A stretch of 64,000 nt of DNA from Brachypodius melanocephalos (GCA_013398615.1 VZSR01001459.1:6910628-6974627); one strand, 5' to 3'; shown: positions 37,001 through 49,139, counted from the first letter of the stretch. Notes: generated from the letters alone by a model not told the origin. A program made the numbers and translations.

Positions 37001-39395
37001 TGGAGGTGAATCCTACTTTAAGAATCTCTTATGTCCAGTAGTACATACATAACCCAGGCACCAGTGTGGTCCAGTCATGAGTCACCCTCCTGCTGCAGAG
37101 GAGCACAGATGAAACATAATTCTTTCCAGAGCAGTGCTGTTCACTTTTTCCAGCCTGGAAACTTTAGATTGACAGTTCAGAGCTAAATATAATCTGGCTG
37201 GCCACAGGGAGTGACTCAAATGCAACAAGCAAGTCTGGCCTGTCACCACTTCAGAAAGTCTGATTGGCTTTTCAGCATGAGTAGCAGAAGCAGGTGGGGA
37301 ACTACTCTGAATTTTAATCTTTTTCTGTCCAGTTGTCCCATCTCCTGTTGGCACAACTAACTCGAAGAATCAAGAGCCAGTCCTTGCTCTGAAATAATTC
37401 TTGGGGGTCTTTCCTGCTCCAGGAAAATGCTCCCTAGCACTGCAGGTAGAGTGTCGGTGTTACCAGCCCAGCAGCAGATTTCTTCCGCCTGGGCCGGATG
37501 TGAAGCGCAGACCACAAACCATAACATCCTCCTTGGCAGTGAGGAGGGGTAGTGAGTCACTGGGCATGGTGGCTTTTGGAGCAGCAGGATGAGGTGCAAA
37601 GTCTGCAAGAGTAAACCTTGAGCATGTCTGGCTTTATCGGCGCAGTGTCATGCTGCTGCCATAGCTGTAATAGCCCAGAGACCTCAGCTGCTGTGTAATC
37701 AGATCAGTGCATGCAAAAGCCAGAAAATCAAAATGCACATGAATTCACACAACTTAATGCTATTTAAGTGAAATACTATAGAGCCTGGACTCTGAGTGAG
37801 TACAGAAACCATTCAGTCATTGCTGAACACTTGATTCTGAACAAGCTCTAAATACTTGGGAAAGTGGTTTGAGCAGGTGACGTTCTTGCCTTCATCCAAA
37901 AAAGGGACTTGCTGTTTATAGTCCAAAGCTGATCCACTCGATGGCTTGGTTTGCTTGGAAACTCTGATAACAATAACAGAACACAAACCTCAGCAGTCAC
38001 TCTCTTGCCAGGCCTGGCTCTTCTTCCTGTAAGGCCTTTATCACATACTCCAGTTCCTTCTGATTCTCAGGCATGCTTGCTTGGGACTGGGCTTCCATCT
38101 GTTGTGCTAACATGGCGAGCTCCTTTTGCAGATTCATACAATTCTTTTGTTTGAATGTAAACCAATGAGAAGGTTTATTCAGAAATGAGAAGCAGTGAAG
38201 TAACTTCCTTTACTCAGTGTTCTACCTTTCCCATTTTGCAAACCTAGACAAGATAGCATGAAGAGCTAGTTCATCTGAAGGCCTAGCCTGAGCCTGGTTT
38301 TGGTCATGTGAAGGGAGAAGATCAGTCAATGTTGTCTCCATCTGCTGTCTGGATATGGTGACTCTGGGTGTGATATCAAATCAGTTGATTGCAGAGGTAG
38401 GAGGGACCCTGGTGGGAAGTGCTTCTATGATGTTGTGCTGCAGAAACGCATCATCCTGAGCTAAGCTCAGGAAGAGAACATAAAAACAAAGATTATCCAA
38501 ATTCAATGCTAAAGATTTCTTCTTCTGTTTTACTCTTTATTTATTTACCTTGGTGAAGGTCTTGACAACAGCAACTGCCTTTTCAATGTCTGATCTCCCT
38601 AGTAACATTACCATTGAGCTGGCTGATGACACAAGTCATGAAGGTTCTGAAACTGAGCACTTTTTTGTTGTTCCTCTTCTCTCCAGGTTCCTCAGTCCCC
38701 TGAACATGCTCATTGGTGGCACTGTGGTGGTGCTGGTTTTCCTGGGGTTTGTGTGGATGTCACACAACAAGGATATACTCCGCAAGATGAAGAAGCAGTA
38801 CCCAACCACGTTTGTCGTGGCCATCATGCTGTCTAGCTACTTCTTGATCTCCTACCTGGGAGATGTCATGGTGTTCATGTTTGGGATCACACTGCCTCTC
38901 CTCTGTAAGTATTTGTTCTGTTCTCTGGGTGGGGAGAGGTGTGTGACTTGAGCTTTCTTCAGACAAGTCTGCAGAGTCTTAACTTGGCTGTTAACTTTGC
39001 TATCTGTGTTTAAATGGTCCCAAAACAGAACACGGGCAGGGGACACAAAGGAGCACAAGCCATCTTTAATGTTACTATTAAATGGGTACCTGTGGTTACT
39101 TAAGCACTCACTGGCACATCATCATCTTCCAGTGCTGTCAGTGCTGGGATGTGTCTTAAGTGCTGCAAGAACTGTGCATTCCTTGGGCATGGACAATTCA
39201 TGAGTGTGTTTCTGTCATGCAGTGATGTTTGTCCATGCTTCCCTGAGGCTTCGGAACATACAGAACAAGCTGCAGAACAAGATGGAGGGGATAGGCTTGA
39301 AGAAGACCCCGATGGGCTTCATACTGGATGCTCTAGAACAGCAAGAGGATAGCATCAACAAACTGGCTGACTACATATCTAAAGTGAAGGAGTAA
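31038..39395 (+). CDS. ARL6IP5: ARL6IP5 (JWA/PRAF3/GTRAP3-18), PRA1-family ER membrane protein, 188 aa
   Basis: Complete three-exon gene: 31038-31213, 38687-38904 and 39223-39395, with a TAA at 39393-39395. Exon phases (58 codons + 2, then 1 + 72 codons + 1, then 2) join cleanly. The 188-aa product matches the human length. It begins MEVQVAPLRAWDDFFPGSDR and ends DYISKVKE. Hydrophobic segments at about residues 46-60, 64-83, 100-117 and 119-137 form the two paired helices of the PRA1 domain, between cytosolic tails. Known role: ER-resident regulator that binds ARL6 and delays ER exit of the glutamate transporter EAAC1, and is also linked to stress responses. Intron 1 is 7.5 kb and intron 2 is 318 bp. 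The gene is head-to-head with UBA3 and convergent with LMOD3. Confidence 0.98.
31239..31304 (+). repeat. GGGCA tandem tract with G-quadruplex potential
   Basis: Starting 26 bp after the exon 1 splice donor, GGG triplets recur every five bases at 31239, 31244, 31249, 31254, 31259, 31264, 31269, 31274 and 31279, followed by GGGG at 31284 and more G runs. Loops are CA or CC, two bases long. G is on the coding strand, so the nascent ARL6IP5 transcript would carry it. Confidence 0.9.
31305..38686 (+). other. ARL6IP5 intron 1 (bulk)
   Basis: Long AT-balanced intron after the G-rich start. Apart from a GC-rich first 200 bp, a G run near 32287-32295 and short homopolymers, I recognise no repeat family, RNA gene or credible extra exon. 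Open frames at 35099-35963 and 36612-37608 lack family similarity, and their context does not suggest exons. Confidence 0.6.
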
Positions 39396-40955
39396 GCAGC
39401 TGCAACGTGGCATTTCTGCCTGTTGCAGGGGTGTAGTTGCTATTTACTATTGTTCAAGCTTGCTTTCAGTTTATGTACAAAACAGGAAATGCATGTGGTA
39501 CAGATTAATAGTTGCAGGATACAGGTATTCCAAGGTCTTCAGGGCTCCTCTAAGAACAGCAACTTTTTTTCTATTGTATAGCAAAATGTTCTGGTGTTTA
39601 CACAAATACATACTAACTTAACCATGTTTGCTTGTCTCTTCTTCTGGGGGTAGAGGAGGAAGAGGTGGAAGTCTGTGGAATGCAATCTCTTAAACTGTCT
39701 TGCAGAAAATCGGTCTATTAAAGCAACATCCCTTTCATCTCAGTTCTAAAATATTGCAGTTTAGCCAGGTTATGCTGGGTAGCGCCTTTCAGGTGCTCAG
39801 GTGAGCTGGAATGTGTCACAGGCAGGTATCTCTTGCATCCTCCAAATCTCTCCCTTGAGTGCTCTGTATTACAGAAACCATGTTACCAGCTTAACTGGCA
39901 TGTGGTAAAACTGTACAGTGGTTGTACCCAGTGTGGGTTCCTGTCCTCACCTCACAGCCGTCCTTTAGCAGCCCTGAGACAGTCTGAATAGCTGGAAGCA
40001 TGAAGAGTATACATGGCACTGCCTGCCCGTCCCAGTAACAGCTACCTTCAGGCTCTCCAAAATCCTCATCCATAGAACTGCTCCCCTCTGTAGGAGAGCC
40101 AAACTCCCTTCTGTACCATCTAAACTCTGGCCAAGCATGGAAGAAAAAGAGATAAGGTTGGAAGAGCTGGGTTTCTACCCCATTGATGTTTTTAACTACT
40201 ACTACTACTTTAGGACTTACCTGCTTTATTCTGCACAGGCCATTTGTGGATGGAGGTGTATGTGTGTTCTTGAGCGTGGGTCATCTTTTTCTTTCTTCTC
40301 ACCCAGAATGCAGAGATACAGGTCAAACATGCATCTGTTGACTCTGTACGTCCAACACTCCTCAAAGGAATAAACTGGATTTCAGGTTTACGAGTAAAAG
40401 CAATAAATGTCAAGACACAATTTTTCAAAACCCATTCCAAATTCATGAAGATATTTGCCTGTTAAAACTCCTGATGTTGAAAGCAGTGTGGGGGATTCTT
40501 TTATATATACATAACTTAACTGCCAGCTCTGATGGAATCATCTTGATAACAGGAGCTTACCAACAACAGGGAGGGAAAGTTGTCCAGGTGAGACTCCATT
40601 TCAAATACTCTTGCATTTCTCTTTTCTAACCAAGTAATTAATTTAACAAAAAAGCAAGGATCCTTGAAGTTGAAGCTTTTATGTAACTTGCCATGCTGTT
40701 TTCATAGTGAACTGTGTAGAACTCTGAACATGTCATTCCATTTAAGTGTTAAGGTGATCAGTATTTATCAAAAATGTCTGTATATTCCAGCTGAAGAGTC
40801 AATGGCCTGTTCCTCACTTGTAGCGCATGGTCTTTGTTTTTTCGAGAACTGTTTCCACACCTAAAGAACATAGTAGCCTATGACTTCATCATTACAGTAG
40901 CATTTTAAAAACTGCACAGTTATGAAGAAAAATAAATTCTAATGGTTGGAAACGT
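39396..40955 (+). other. ARL6IP5: ARL6IP5 3'UTR with three poly(A) signals
   Basis: Non-coding DNA after the ARL6IP5 stop codon. AATAAA occurs at 40369-40374, 40402-40407 and 40931-40936. The last is followed by a strong GT-rich element at about 40957-40991, so it is the best distal cleavage site. The two proximal signals could give a transcript about 0.55 kb shorter. Confidence 0.7.
40931..40936 (+). terminator. Distal ARL6IP5 poly(A) signal AATAAA
   Basis: Exact hexamer followed within about 25-55 bp by GT-rich sequence (gtgcctctgtctgtggttgg), the usual downstream element for cleavage and polyadenylation. Confidence 0.7.
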
Positions 40956-40991
40956 GAGCTTGTGCCTCTGTCTGTGGTTGGGGTGGTGGGA

Positions 40992-42854
40992 GATTTCCAG
41001 TCACCTTGGGGATCGTGCCACAAGCCCGTGCTGGGGATTAAGCTGCTGGCTCTGAGTGCTCTGTGTCAGCTTTGGTGAGGCCTGAGGGATCTCTGAGCTG
41101 AAATGTTCCAGCCTTGCTCCTGCATCCTTAAAACAGTTGCTCTGCAGAGGTGAAATACTTCTGGTACTTCTTCATGGAGTTTTGGTCTCTTATATAACTC
41201 AACTCCACTTAACTGGGATTTCACATTTCTGTTAATTACCTGAGAGGGATTTCTGCTTCTAGGATTACTGGGAGCTGTGCCTGGAGCAGTGTTAGTACCA
41301 GCTCTGCTGCAGTCAAACCAATGCTGTGATCTCTGTGTCTGCCTCCCTCCTCCTGTGATCACTGAGAGGCTGCTCGGTGGGAGAACATGGATCAGAGCAG
41401 AGTTTCACAGGTCATGCTCTATCCACCCTGGAAATTCGTGTTTGGCAGCTTCTGGGTGTAGCAGTAATTGGTGCCTGGCAGCTTGGAGATTATAAAGCAC
41501 TGTATTATATATTCATTTGTGCTTCCCTGTCCCAGCTGCTGCAGTCTGAGCTGCAGCAGCCTGGCCTTGAAGCCAGTCTGGAGAGCAGAGTGCTCCAAGA
41601 GCTTTCCTGGGGAGTTACTCATGCATTTCTCACTTGCTGCTGTGCTCTGTGCAAGGGTTTGGTTGGAAGCACCAAGCTTCTTCCTTTCCTATTTTTTTTT
41701 AACAAAAGGAAAGGGTGCAATGAAAATTATTATAATTTTTTGTGTCATCTCCCTGTTGTGTGATACTTGCATTCTCTTGGGCAATACAGAATCCAGCTTT
41801 CCCAAGTTTGGGCCATCTCATTTGCAAACAGAAGCAGAGCTGAGAAGGAGCTTTACAAGTTTGGAAGGTGGAAATTGGAAAGAGACCAGGTGATAGGTAC
41901 AAAAAGGACAAGAACAAATGAAAATTTGAACAAGTGATAGTAGAGACTACCTTGGATTCAAGAGGTCCTGGACATTGCTGATGCTACAGGACTATTAAAT
42001 AAACATGGGAAGGGGGAGCAGGGTGGGACAGGGATTTAGCTGCCAGGGGAAGGTTGCTAAGAGTTACCACTCAGAGATTAGCCCATGTGAAGGAAATCCT
42101 GCCAGGAGCTACAAAGCTGTGCCTTTGGATCAAGCAGCCACAGCTTCGAAGGTGCATTTTAGCACAGGGAAAGCCTTTGTTCTTTCCCTGTGCCTTACAG
42201 CATTCAAACAAAACAAAACAAAAAAACAAACAAAAAAAAACAAAACAAAACAAAAAAACCCCCACCAAAACAAACAAACAAAAAAAACCAAACAACAAAA
42301 CGAAGAAAAAAAGCCCCTAAAACAATTGGTCTCTCATGGATGTATTTCATGAGAGTGTGACTTACCTGCAGGTGCTTTACAAGAAAGACAGCAGAAGAAC
42401 TTAATGTGATTATAAAAGAGAGGAAAAAAAAATCACAAAAATACTAAGGGAAAACTAAGCTGTGTATATACAGGTTTTACCCCTTCAAATCCAGCCCTCC
42501 CAGGATGTGACATTCTATTCACACATCATACTAGGAGGAATGAGAAGTATCTTAAATCCCTGGAAAAGAGGTGAGGCTCATCCTCCTGCCACAAAAACAG
42601 CATGGAGAGAGGCCTAAAATGGCATTTCAGTGCTCTCCAAGGTGGCTGCAATTAAGGATTGCAGTAAGACAGAGGTGAATCACAGGGAATGAACATCACA
42701 GTTCTCAAAGCAGAGCATGGCATCATCTTTTAAATGCTGATCAGGTACAATACCCACTAGACATTGTTCTGAAATAAAGGGAGCTTGGAAAGTGTTCCTT
42801 GTACCAGAGCAATCGTTCTGGGTGCTTTGTTAGCAATGGAAGTGCTGCACACAT
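40992..42854. other. Intergenic spacer between convergent ARL6IP5 and LMOD3
   Basis: No gene is seen. The plus-strand open frames at 41377-41893 have no recognisable protein content. The main structure is the A/C simple repeat at 42206-42305. Confidence 0.55.
42206..42305 (+). repeat. (AAAC/AAAAC)n simple repeat
   Basis: About 100 bp made almost wholly of A with single C, in AAAC, AAAAC and AAACA units, interrupted once by a CCCCC run. It could be a decayed poly-A tail or a microsatellite. No LINE body is recognisable upstream. Confidence 0.85.
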
Positions 42855-43352
42855 CTTACAGAGAGAGCTTTATTTCGTTTCTGTTTCCTTACCCTAAAAA
42901 ATGAAGCTGTATACATGGAATCCAAATACATTTCTCACGGACAAGAGAGTAATAAAGTAGCATGTGTGTGAAAAGAAAGATAAAGCACAGCGTGTTCCTG
43001 CCAAATCTGGCAGCAGAAGGACAACGTGGAAGCAAAATAGTTTTGCTGACAAACTAGAAAGACAAGGTTATTGATGCCTCTGAGAAAATACTCCCACAAC
43101 AAACTGAAGCCTCAGATCCACTTGGCAGACAGATGGCAGCGGGATTGTTTGATACCTGATGGAAACGCTCAGCACTGACTTTTCCCATGCCAGCCGTTTT
43201 CACCACACTTGTACAAGTGTGTGCTGCAAGCTTTGTTCCCAAAGAGTTGAATACACCACCTGGGCTCTGCAGAAAACATCTGCTGAAACAGTTGTAAGCA
43301 AAACTCGAATAGTCCTTATTCCAAGTTGTTTTCTTCAGGTCAGTCTGGTCTC
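42855..43352 (-). other. LMOD3: LMOD3 3'UTR
   Basis: About 500 nt of non-coding DNA downstream of the LMOD3 TGA (43353-43355), ending near the minus-strand AATAAA at 42869-42874. Confidence 0.6.
42869..42874 (-). terminator. Candidate LMOD3 poly(A) signal AATAAA
   Basis: First exact AATAAA on the minus strand after the exon 3 stop codon, giving a compact 3'UTR. Confidence 0.6.
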
Positions 43353-43379
43353 TCACTCCAGCTGCTTTGGCAATGGCAC
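43353..43379 (-). CDS. LMOD3: LMOD3 terminal mini coding exon (9 codons with stop)
   Basis: After a TGTCCAG acceptor the frame reads V-P-L-P-K-Q-L-E-stop, matching the pattern of the mammalian LMOD3 end (V-Q-L-P-K-E-L-A). Exon 2 ends in phase 0 at ...VAYLKP, so the join is in frame. The coding part is only 27 nt, and the same exon continues as 3'UTR. Confidence 0.88.
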   Translation of the reverse strand: MPLPKQLE

Positions 43380-46300
43380 CTGGACAAGGACATGAAGGAG
43401 GAGGAAATTTCTCAGTCTTATTTACCAGGCCAGTTTAATCTAATACAAACCCTCAGAAACTAAAAATATAACAGCTGGAAACTCCAAGGAGCTGTGGTTG
43501 GGAGCTCCTTTGTTTGGAAAGCCCCACTTGATGTTTGCAATTCCTAAGGTCCAGGAAATCAATTTGAAGGCATTGAGTCCCACCACAGAGAGAACAAACA
43601 TCTGGCTCAGCTCAAGCAGTAAAACTCCATTTTAGAAATTAGGCTGAGTTCCTGGAGGATGGGGAGAATAATACCCTAATTCCCCAAATCCAAGCCAAGT
43701 GGTCTTGGGACCAAAAGAGGCCAAAAAAGAACCAGCCCAAAAAATACCCAAACAATCCACCAAAACAAACCCCCCAAGTCCCCAGTACATGTGTTCATCA
43801 TTTCCTCTTTCCATGGGCTCTTAACATAGCAATTGTTATCTGGCATATTTAGGATGCATTGTGAATTGATCCCTCTACCTTTAACTCCACAGCTCTCATG
43901 GCTAAAATCCTCCCAGTCATTCTGGAGGGAATGTCTGGGGTTCAGTATCACCCCTGGCACGGGGCAGCACCCAGGTTTCTCAACCATTGCTGGGCAAAAT
44001 AAGGGCTGTGCCTGGCAGAGAATGAGTGCCATTGTCCTCCACCCTCCCCACAGCTGTGCAGGACCAACCTCCTGTCACCAGCACAATTTGTGAGCTTTCC
44101 TCAAGCAGGTCTTGTCTGGGATGTGCAACAGAAATGCAAAGCCTAGACTGGCCTAGAAAGGCCAGAAATGCCCTGAGGAGAGGCCTTGGCTGCAGCCAAG
44201 TTGGACTGGCCATCAGAAACTCAGAACCCTGAATCTTGCCTAGGGAACAGAATGTTCAGGGTAATCCTGGACCAGGATCTGAGGTCACTGCAGGACCTGC
44301 CTCTGACAAAATACCAGGACAAACTACTCTGGCATTACTGGGGAAAAAATTATTTCTTTGTAGGTATAAACGAAAGCAAAATTAGGCCCACTATATTAAA
44401 ATATCAATACTGAAAGAAAAAATAATTACAAAATACTACTTGACTGTTTTTAATTACAAGGGATTTTCTGTCCTCTTTCTCGAGCCTTGGCAACACAAAC
44501 AGGCATCAAGCTACAAATACATCAGCCAGCTTTTAGGATTTCTTGAATCAATGCAAGGGCATGTAACAGGAGAGAAAGAGGTTAAATCTGGTGGCCAGCA
44601 TTTTGAAAAGCAAAATGAATTTGGTACCCAAGTGAGAGCATACCCACTTTTCAGTTTTGGACTGGCATTCTCAAAGTCAGGATGATGTTGAGCTCACTTG
44701 AGTTGACCACTGAGCCAATTTTCAGTGGCAAAGTTTTACTTGAAAACAAATATAAAATCCCCCACAGTACCACTACTTTCTTCCCATAACTTTGTTCCAT
44801 CTTCACTGCTGGTGATCTGATTTCTTTTTTTCCTCTTAGCACTAGAAATTTGCAATGGATCTCCATAAGGACAAGCAAAAGAATGAGCAGCAAAACATCG
44901 CTAAAATACGCTCCTTGTTCCTGGGTGAGGCAGGCAGGAGCAGGGCTGCAGATTGTGAGTCCAAGCTGGATTTCAGTATGTGTCAAGTGACAGTGCTCTC
45001 TTGTGTAAAGTGAGAGCTAAGGAAAAACACAGCTATTGAAGAGAGAAACGTGGGGCTTATGGGGAGCTAATGTGAAAAATAATACATGTTGTACTCCTGA
45101 AACAACCATCCTCTAACAGCATGTGCCTGTCATAACTAATACACTTTTATGAGTATGGTAAGGTTGAGCTTCTGTGGGTTTGTTCACCTGCTGAGTGAAT
45201 TTCCTTTCGTTTTTGGATGCAGACAGGGATGCCCAAGGCTGCAGCCTTGGCGCTTGCAGTGAGTTCCCTGAGCAAGCTGTACCTCAGTGCTGCTGGAAAA
45301 CAATCCCCTGCACGCCAGGAGTGGCAGCCTGACACAAAATGCTGTGTGCAGGTGCATTTGCCAGCCCTGCCAATGCCCAACATTTCCAACCAGAGCTCAG
45401 GGCACAGCAGGTGGCTGCCACTCCCTCCCCTTGGTGCCACCGCTCTGCACTTACCGGCTTGAGATAAGCGACGTTGCTCTGGCGGATGTCGTTGAGGAGC
45501 TGATCCCTCGGGGTTATTTCCACCAGGGGAGGGGGTCTTCTCCTGGGAACTGGTTTAAGTGTTTTGATGACATCTTTGAGGTTGGTTTTCTCAGCAGGCT
45601 CCACGTACTCTGGCACGGGGTTTTTGCGCTGGGTCTTCTTTAGCTTGACCACTTTGAAGCTGATGGGTTTCTCTCTGCACGGCTGCTCGGGTGCTGGCGG
45701 CCTCGTGTTCTCCTGCCTTTTGTTCAGTGACACAGCTGCAGGGATGGGGGGTTTGGGGGCTTGTGGGGGCTCCTGCATCCTCAGCTGGGACAGCGGTACC
45801 CCCAGCATTTCCCACATCCCGGGAGGCAACCCAAGTCCATTCTCCAGCATCGCTATCAACTCCTTCTGCTCTTTCATTTGCTGCTGCTTTTGCCCCTCCT
45901 GCCTCTTTTGCCTCTGCTTGTCCAGGTTCCTGCTGAGCAGGTTGGTCACCACCATCCTGGGCCCCGGCAGCTCGAAGTGATAGCCCATTTTGAGCAGGGT
46001 GGTGTTGGCTTTCAGCAGCCTGGCGATCTCCATCTCTGCCTGGTGGCCCAGCAGGCCCCTTTGGTTGTGGAAGCGGAGCTCCGTCAGCGTCTCGTTGTAC
46101 TGCAGGCAGCGCATGATGGCCACGATGCCTTTGCCAGAGATGAAGTTGGAATCAATGTTCAGGGTGGTGATGCTCCTGTTCTCCCTCAGCATGTTGGCCA
46201 GCGCGAACGCCACGTTGTCGTCGGCCCCCACGTTGGCCAAGCTGAAGGTTTTTATGTTCTTGTTCTTTTTCATGGCATTGACAAAATCTATCAGCATTTC

Positions 46301-48986
46301 CTTGGGGACGTTTTCTATGTTGTTCAGGTTGATCTCCTTCACGTCTGGGTTGTTTTTTCGGACTTTCTCCAAGCTGTCTTCTAAATTGGTTTGGTTTCCT
46401 GAAGGCCTGGCACTTATCTTCATGAAGCTGGTGTCCAGCGCTAACTTCTGGGGGATGTTCAGTTTTGATATTTTCTTTTCATTTTCCTTAGGCTTTTCTT
46501 TGATTTCTCCTGGTTCTGTACCTGGCTTCTGACTTATCTGGTTGCTGTGACCGTTCTCATTGGTGTAGTTCTCCTTTGTTTCCAACTCAGTCTCATTGTC
46601 TTCTTCTTCTTCTTCTTCTTCCTCCTCTTCCTCTTCTGCTTCTTCTTTCTCATCCTCCTCCACCACTCTCTCCTTATCACTTCCATCTTTCTTTGTCTCC
46701 CCAGGCTTCGTTCTTGACTCGGACACGTGCTCATTTTGGTAATGTCTCTCTTTTCCCTCTTTTCCTGGCATGCCCCTGCCAGCCACCTCGCCACTGCTGC
46801 CGGCCTCTCCTTCCATCTCCTCCGCAGCACTTTTCTGAGGAAGATAAAACCTCACAGCTGAAATAGTTGCAAAACATCTTTGTTACAATAACTTTCTGCT
46901 CAAATAAACACCTAGCAGCTGGATTTAGATCCCTCTATGCCCATACAATAGAGAATAGTCCTTAAAAGTGTCATTGCTGCGAGTTCAGGCTGTACCAACT
47001 TGCTTGGGAACACAGGAACAATTTGTTCCTAAAGAGGTTGCAAACCAGTTTCTCATCTTTGCCTACTAAATTAAGTCCTGAAAATTAAACCCTGAACATA
47101 TTTAATGATATGTTAAGATGGTCTTTGAACCCTTCTGGGAGTTTAAGAGTCTCTGATCCAAAGACTCTTTCTGGATTTAGTGCAATCTTTGTCATTTCTT
47201 TGACAGGAGGGAAAGTTTCCTTCGTATGTGTTCCTTTGAAAGTTTCTTTCCAGTGCTTTGTCCACAAAGCACTGGACATCAGTGTGAACCCCTGATGGTT
47301 TGCTCAGTCCAAGGAGGAGTGAAAAGGGCAACTTGTCACCACTGTGGAATCATCCAGCACAAGGGACAACAAGGCTTCCTGCTCCAGCAGTCCCAGAGCA
47401 TCACACCTAAGGCAGCACCTCACTGAAGATAAAATCTTAGCTCAGTTTGGAGTCCAGAGATAAAAATTCAGCCCCTGCACAAAGCAGTTGCAGGGCAGTG
47501 AGGCTTCTACCATCCAAATAAATTAGTTGCAGACGTCTGCCAATTCCAGAAACACTCCTAGCTGAGATCTTTCTTTGTCAAGCATATTCATGCAAGCGAT
47601 TCCTCCATCACAGAGAAATGCTAATAAAGCACGAATAAAATCAAGCTATTTCGCTGAGATTTGCACTGCTTCAGGCAGGACAGTGTCATGGCTTGTGCTG
47701 CACCCAAAGTCAGACAAAATGGTCCCAGTGACTTCTGTCCTTTGGGCTGTGGTGGTGAATGGGTTTGGTATGGGGATTGCTTGACCAGCTGTGAATGCAG
47801 CAGCCAGCTCCACACCCAGATTTCAGATTTAACCTCAGAAGTGTTTAAAAAATTGTTTCTTTGAGCATAAAAGTGTTGCAATCCCAAGGATTTTCCCTGG
47901 TCTCCAAAGGCAGCCCACGAAACCTGCCCTGAGAAGTTTGGGATGTGCCATGCTTGCATGTATTAGCAAACCACTGATATTTAAAAAAAAAATAGGACAA
48001 ATCAGTTACCTCAAATTCACGTCTAGTGAACTTCACATTCAAGTATGGATGTGGTTCATCTGGCCAAGTTTCAATTCTATTAACCTATTTTTAAGTGTAG
48101 CCCTCATCCTGAAAGATATCTAAGTATGACCTTAACTTTATTTCAAAGTCATGGGGATAGTCAAATACATTTAAACCCTGTGTCGAGTAGGGTTGGACTC
48201 ATTCACAGAGTTTGCATGCTTGGTTGTTAGCAAATATTTTACCCTGTTAAATTACAGTGGTTTGAGATTTTTCTCCAGTATGTCACTAAATTCTGTCAAT
48301 TAATAACTTAATTTGTATGATTAATATAATCTTCCATGGAAAAGCAACATGGTGTTCTTTCCATATGCAAACTCGAACAAATTAGAGTTACATCCTCCAA
48401 AACTGATCTTGTGACGGTTTCTCAGTGATTTGCTTTACTCAAATCAGAATTAGGATTCTTTTCCATTAAAAAGCTTAAGTAAATATTTGGGAAAAGCAAT
48501 TAAAAAATTACTAACGCTGCCATCAGTCCAAGCTGGATTCTATCACTGATGAGTCTTTTAGGATTAATCTAAATCTGTTTGTACTCTACCTTACATAAGG
48601 GACAGAAGCAGAGGCAGGTTAAGGTATTAAAGCTATAAAACAGATCCCACTGCTAATGCATAATAAATATCTGTGATTTTTCGCTTTACCTCAGAGGGCA
48701 AGAGGGTGACAGGAACTCTCTCATCCTCGAGCATACGTCTGGATGCCTTCTGCCAGTACAGGTAGTCAACCAGGGACCTGTGGTCGAAGCTCCCCGTGGG
48801 GGGTTTCTCTGTCTGATCCCTCTGTATCATCCCAGTTGGGACTTCAGGGTCTGGGGCCATGACTTCCATCTCACTTTGCAGCTCCTTCAGCTCCTCAGGG
48901 GACAGGTTAGCCAGGATTTCATCTTCATCAATGTCCTCGGCACACACGTCTTCATCGGAGTTCTGGCCAAGTTCAGACATATTCAT
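43353..48986 (-). CDS. LMOD3: LMOD3, leiomodin 3 (three coding exons, 567 aa)
   Basis: Complete gene. Exon 1 is 48690-48986, exon 2 is 45455-46834 and exon 3 is 43353-43379, all phase 0 with GT-AG borders. The product is 567 aa if the first ATG is used, against about 560 in human. LMOD3 nucleates and stabilises actin thin filaments in striated muscle, and loss in human causes nemaline myopathy. Visible parts: N-terminal tropomyosin/actin-binding region with LSPEELKELQSEMEVM; acidic linker with 12 consecutive Glu (residues 166-177); leucine-rich-repeat actin-binding domain from ISKLNIPQKLALDTSFMK to YHFELPGPRMVV; basic Gln/Lys helix; proline-rich linker (PQAPKPPIPAA); C-terminal WH2-like segment VEITPRDQLLNDIRQSNV. 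The tail VPLPKQLE comes from the tiny exon 3. Two in-frame ATGs (48984-48986 and 48978-48980) begin the frame. The second matches the mammalian start, while the first has the better context. Confidence 0.97.
43380..45454 (-). other. LMOD3 intron 2
   Basis: Intron between the large exon 2 and the mini exon 3. It has an A/C-rich patch at 43685-43785. Reading through the exon 2 donor would add unrelated residues, so splicing to 43379 is needed for the conserved tail. No gene or recognised repeat is inside. Confidence 0.7.
47249..47276. repeat. Perfect 12-bp inverted repeat in LMOD3 intron 1
   Basis: TCCAGTGCTTTG at 47249-47260 and its exact reverse complement CAAAGCACTGGA at 47265-47276 flank a four-base TCCA spacer. 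It lies inside LMOD3 intron 1 (46835-48689). The rest of that intron shows nothing I recognise. Confidence 0.92.
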
Positions 48987-49139
48987 TCTTCCCTCCTTCC
49001 TCTAAGACCTTTTAAACCTAAAGAGAAAGATAAATTTCACAGGATTTTCTCTTTTTTCCCCCCTCACTAGCAGCAGTTGATCCGGTTAAATCGACAGGTT
49101 CATGTTTTGGTCATGAGCTGTGGCAGTCCCGGGCTCAGT

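Noticed and set aside
41377..41893. Overlapping open frames (128 and 141 codons) downstream of ARL6IP5
   Set aside because: They follow the ARL6IP5 poly(A) site, contain no family signature and end in homopolymer-rich sequence.
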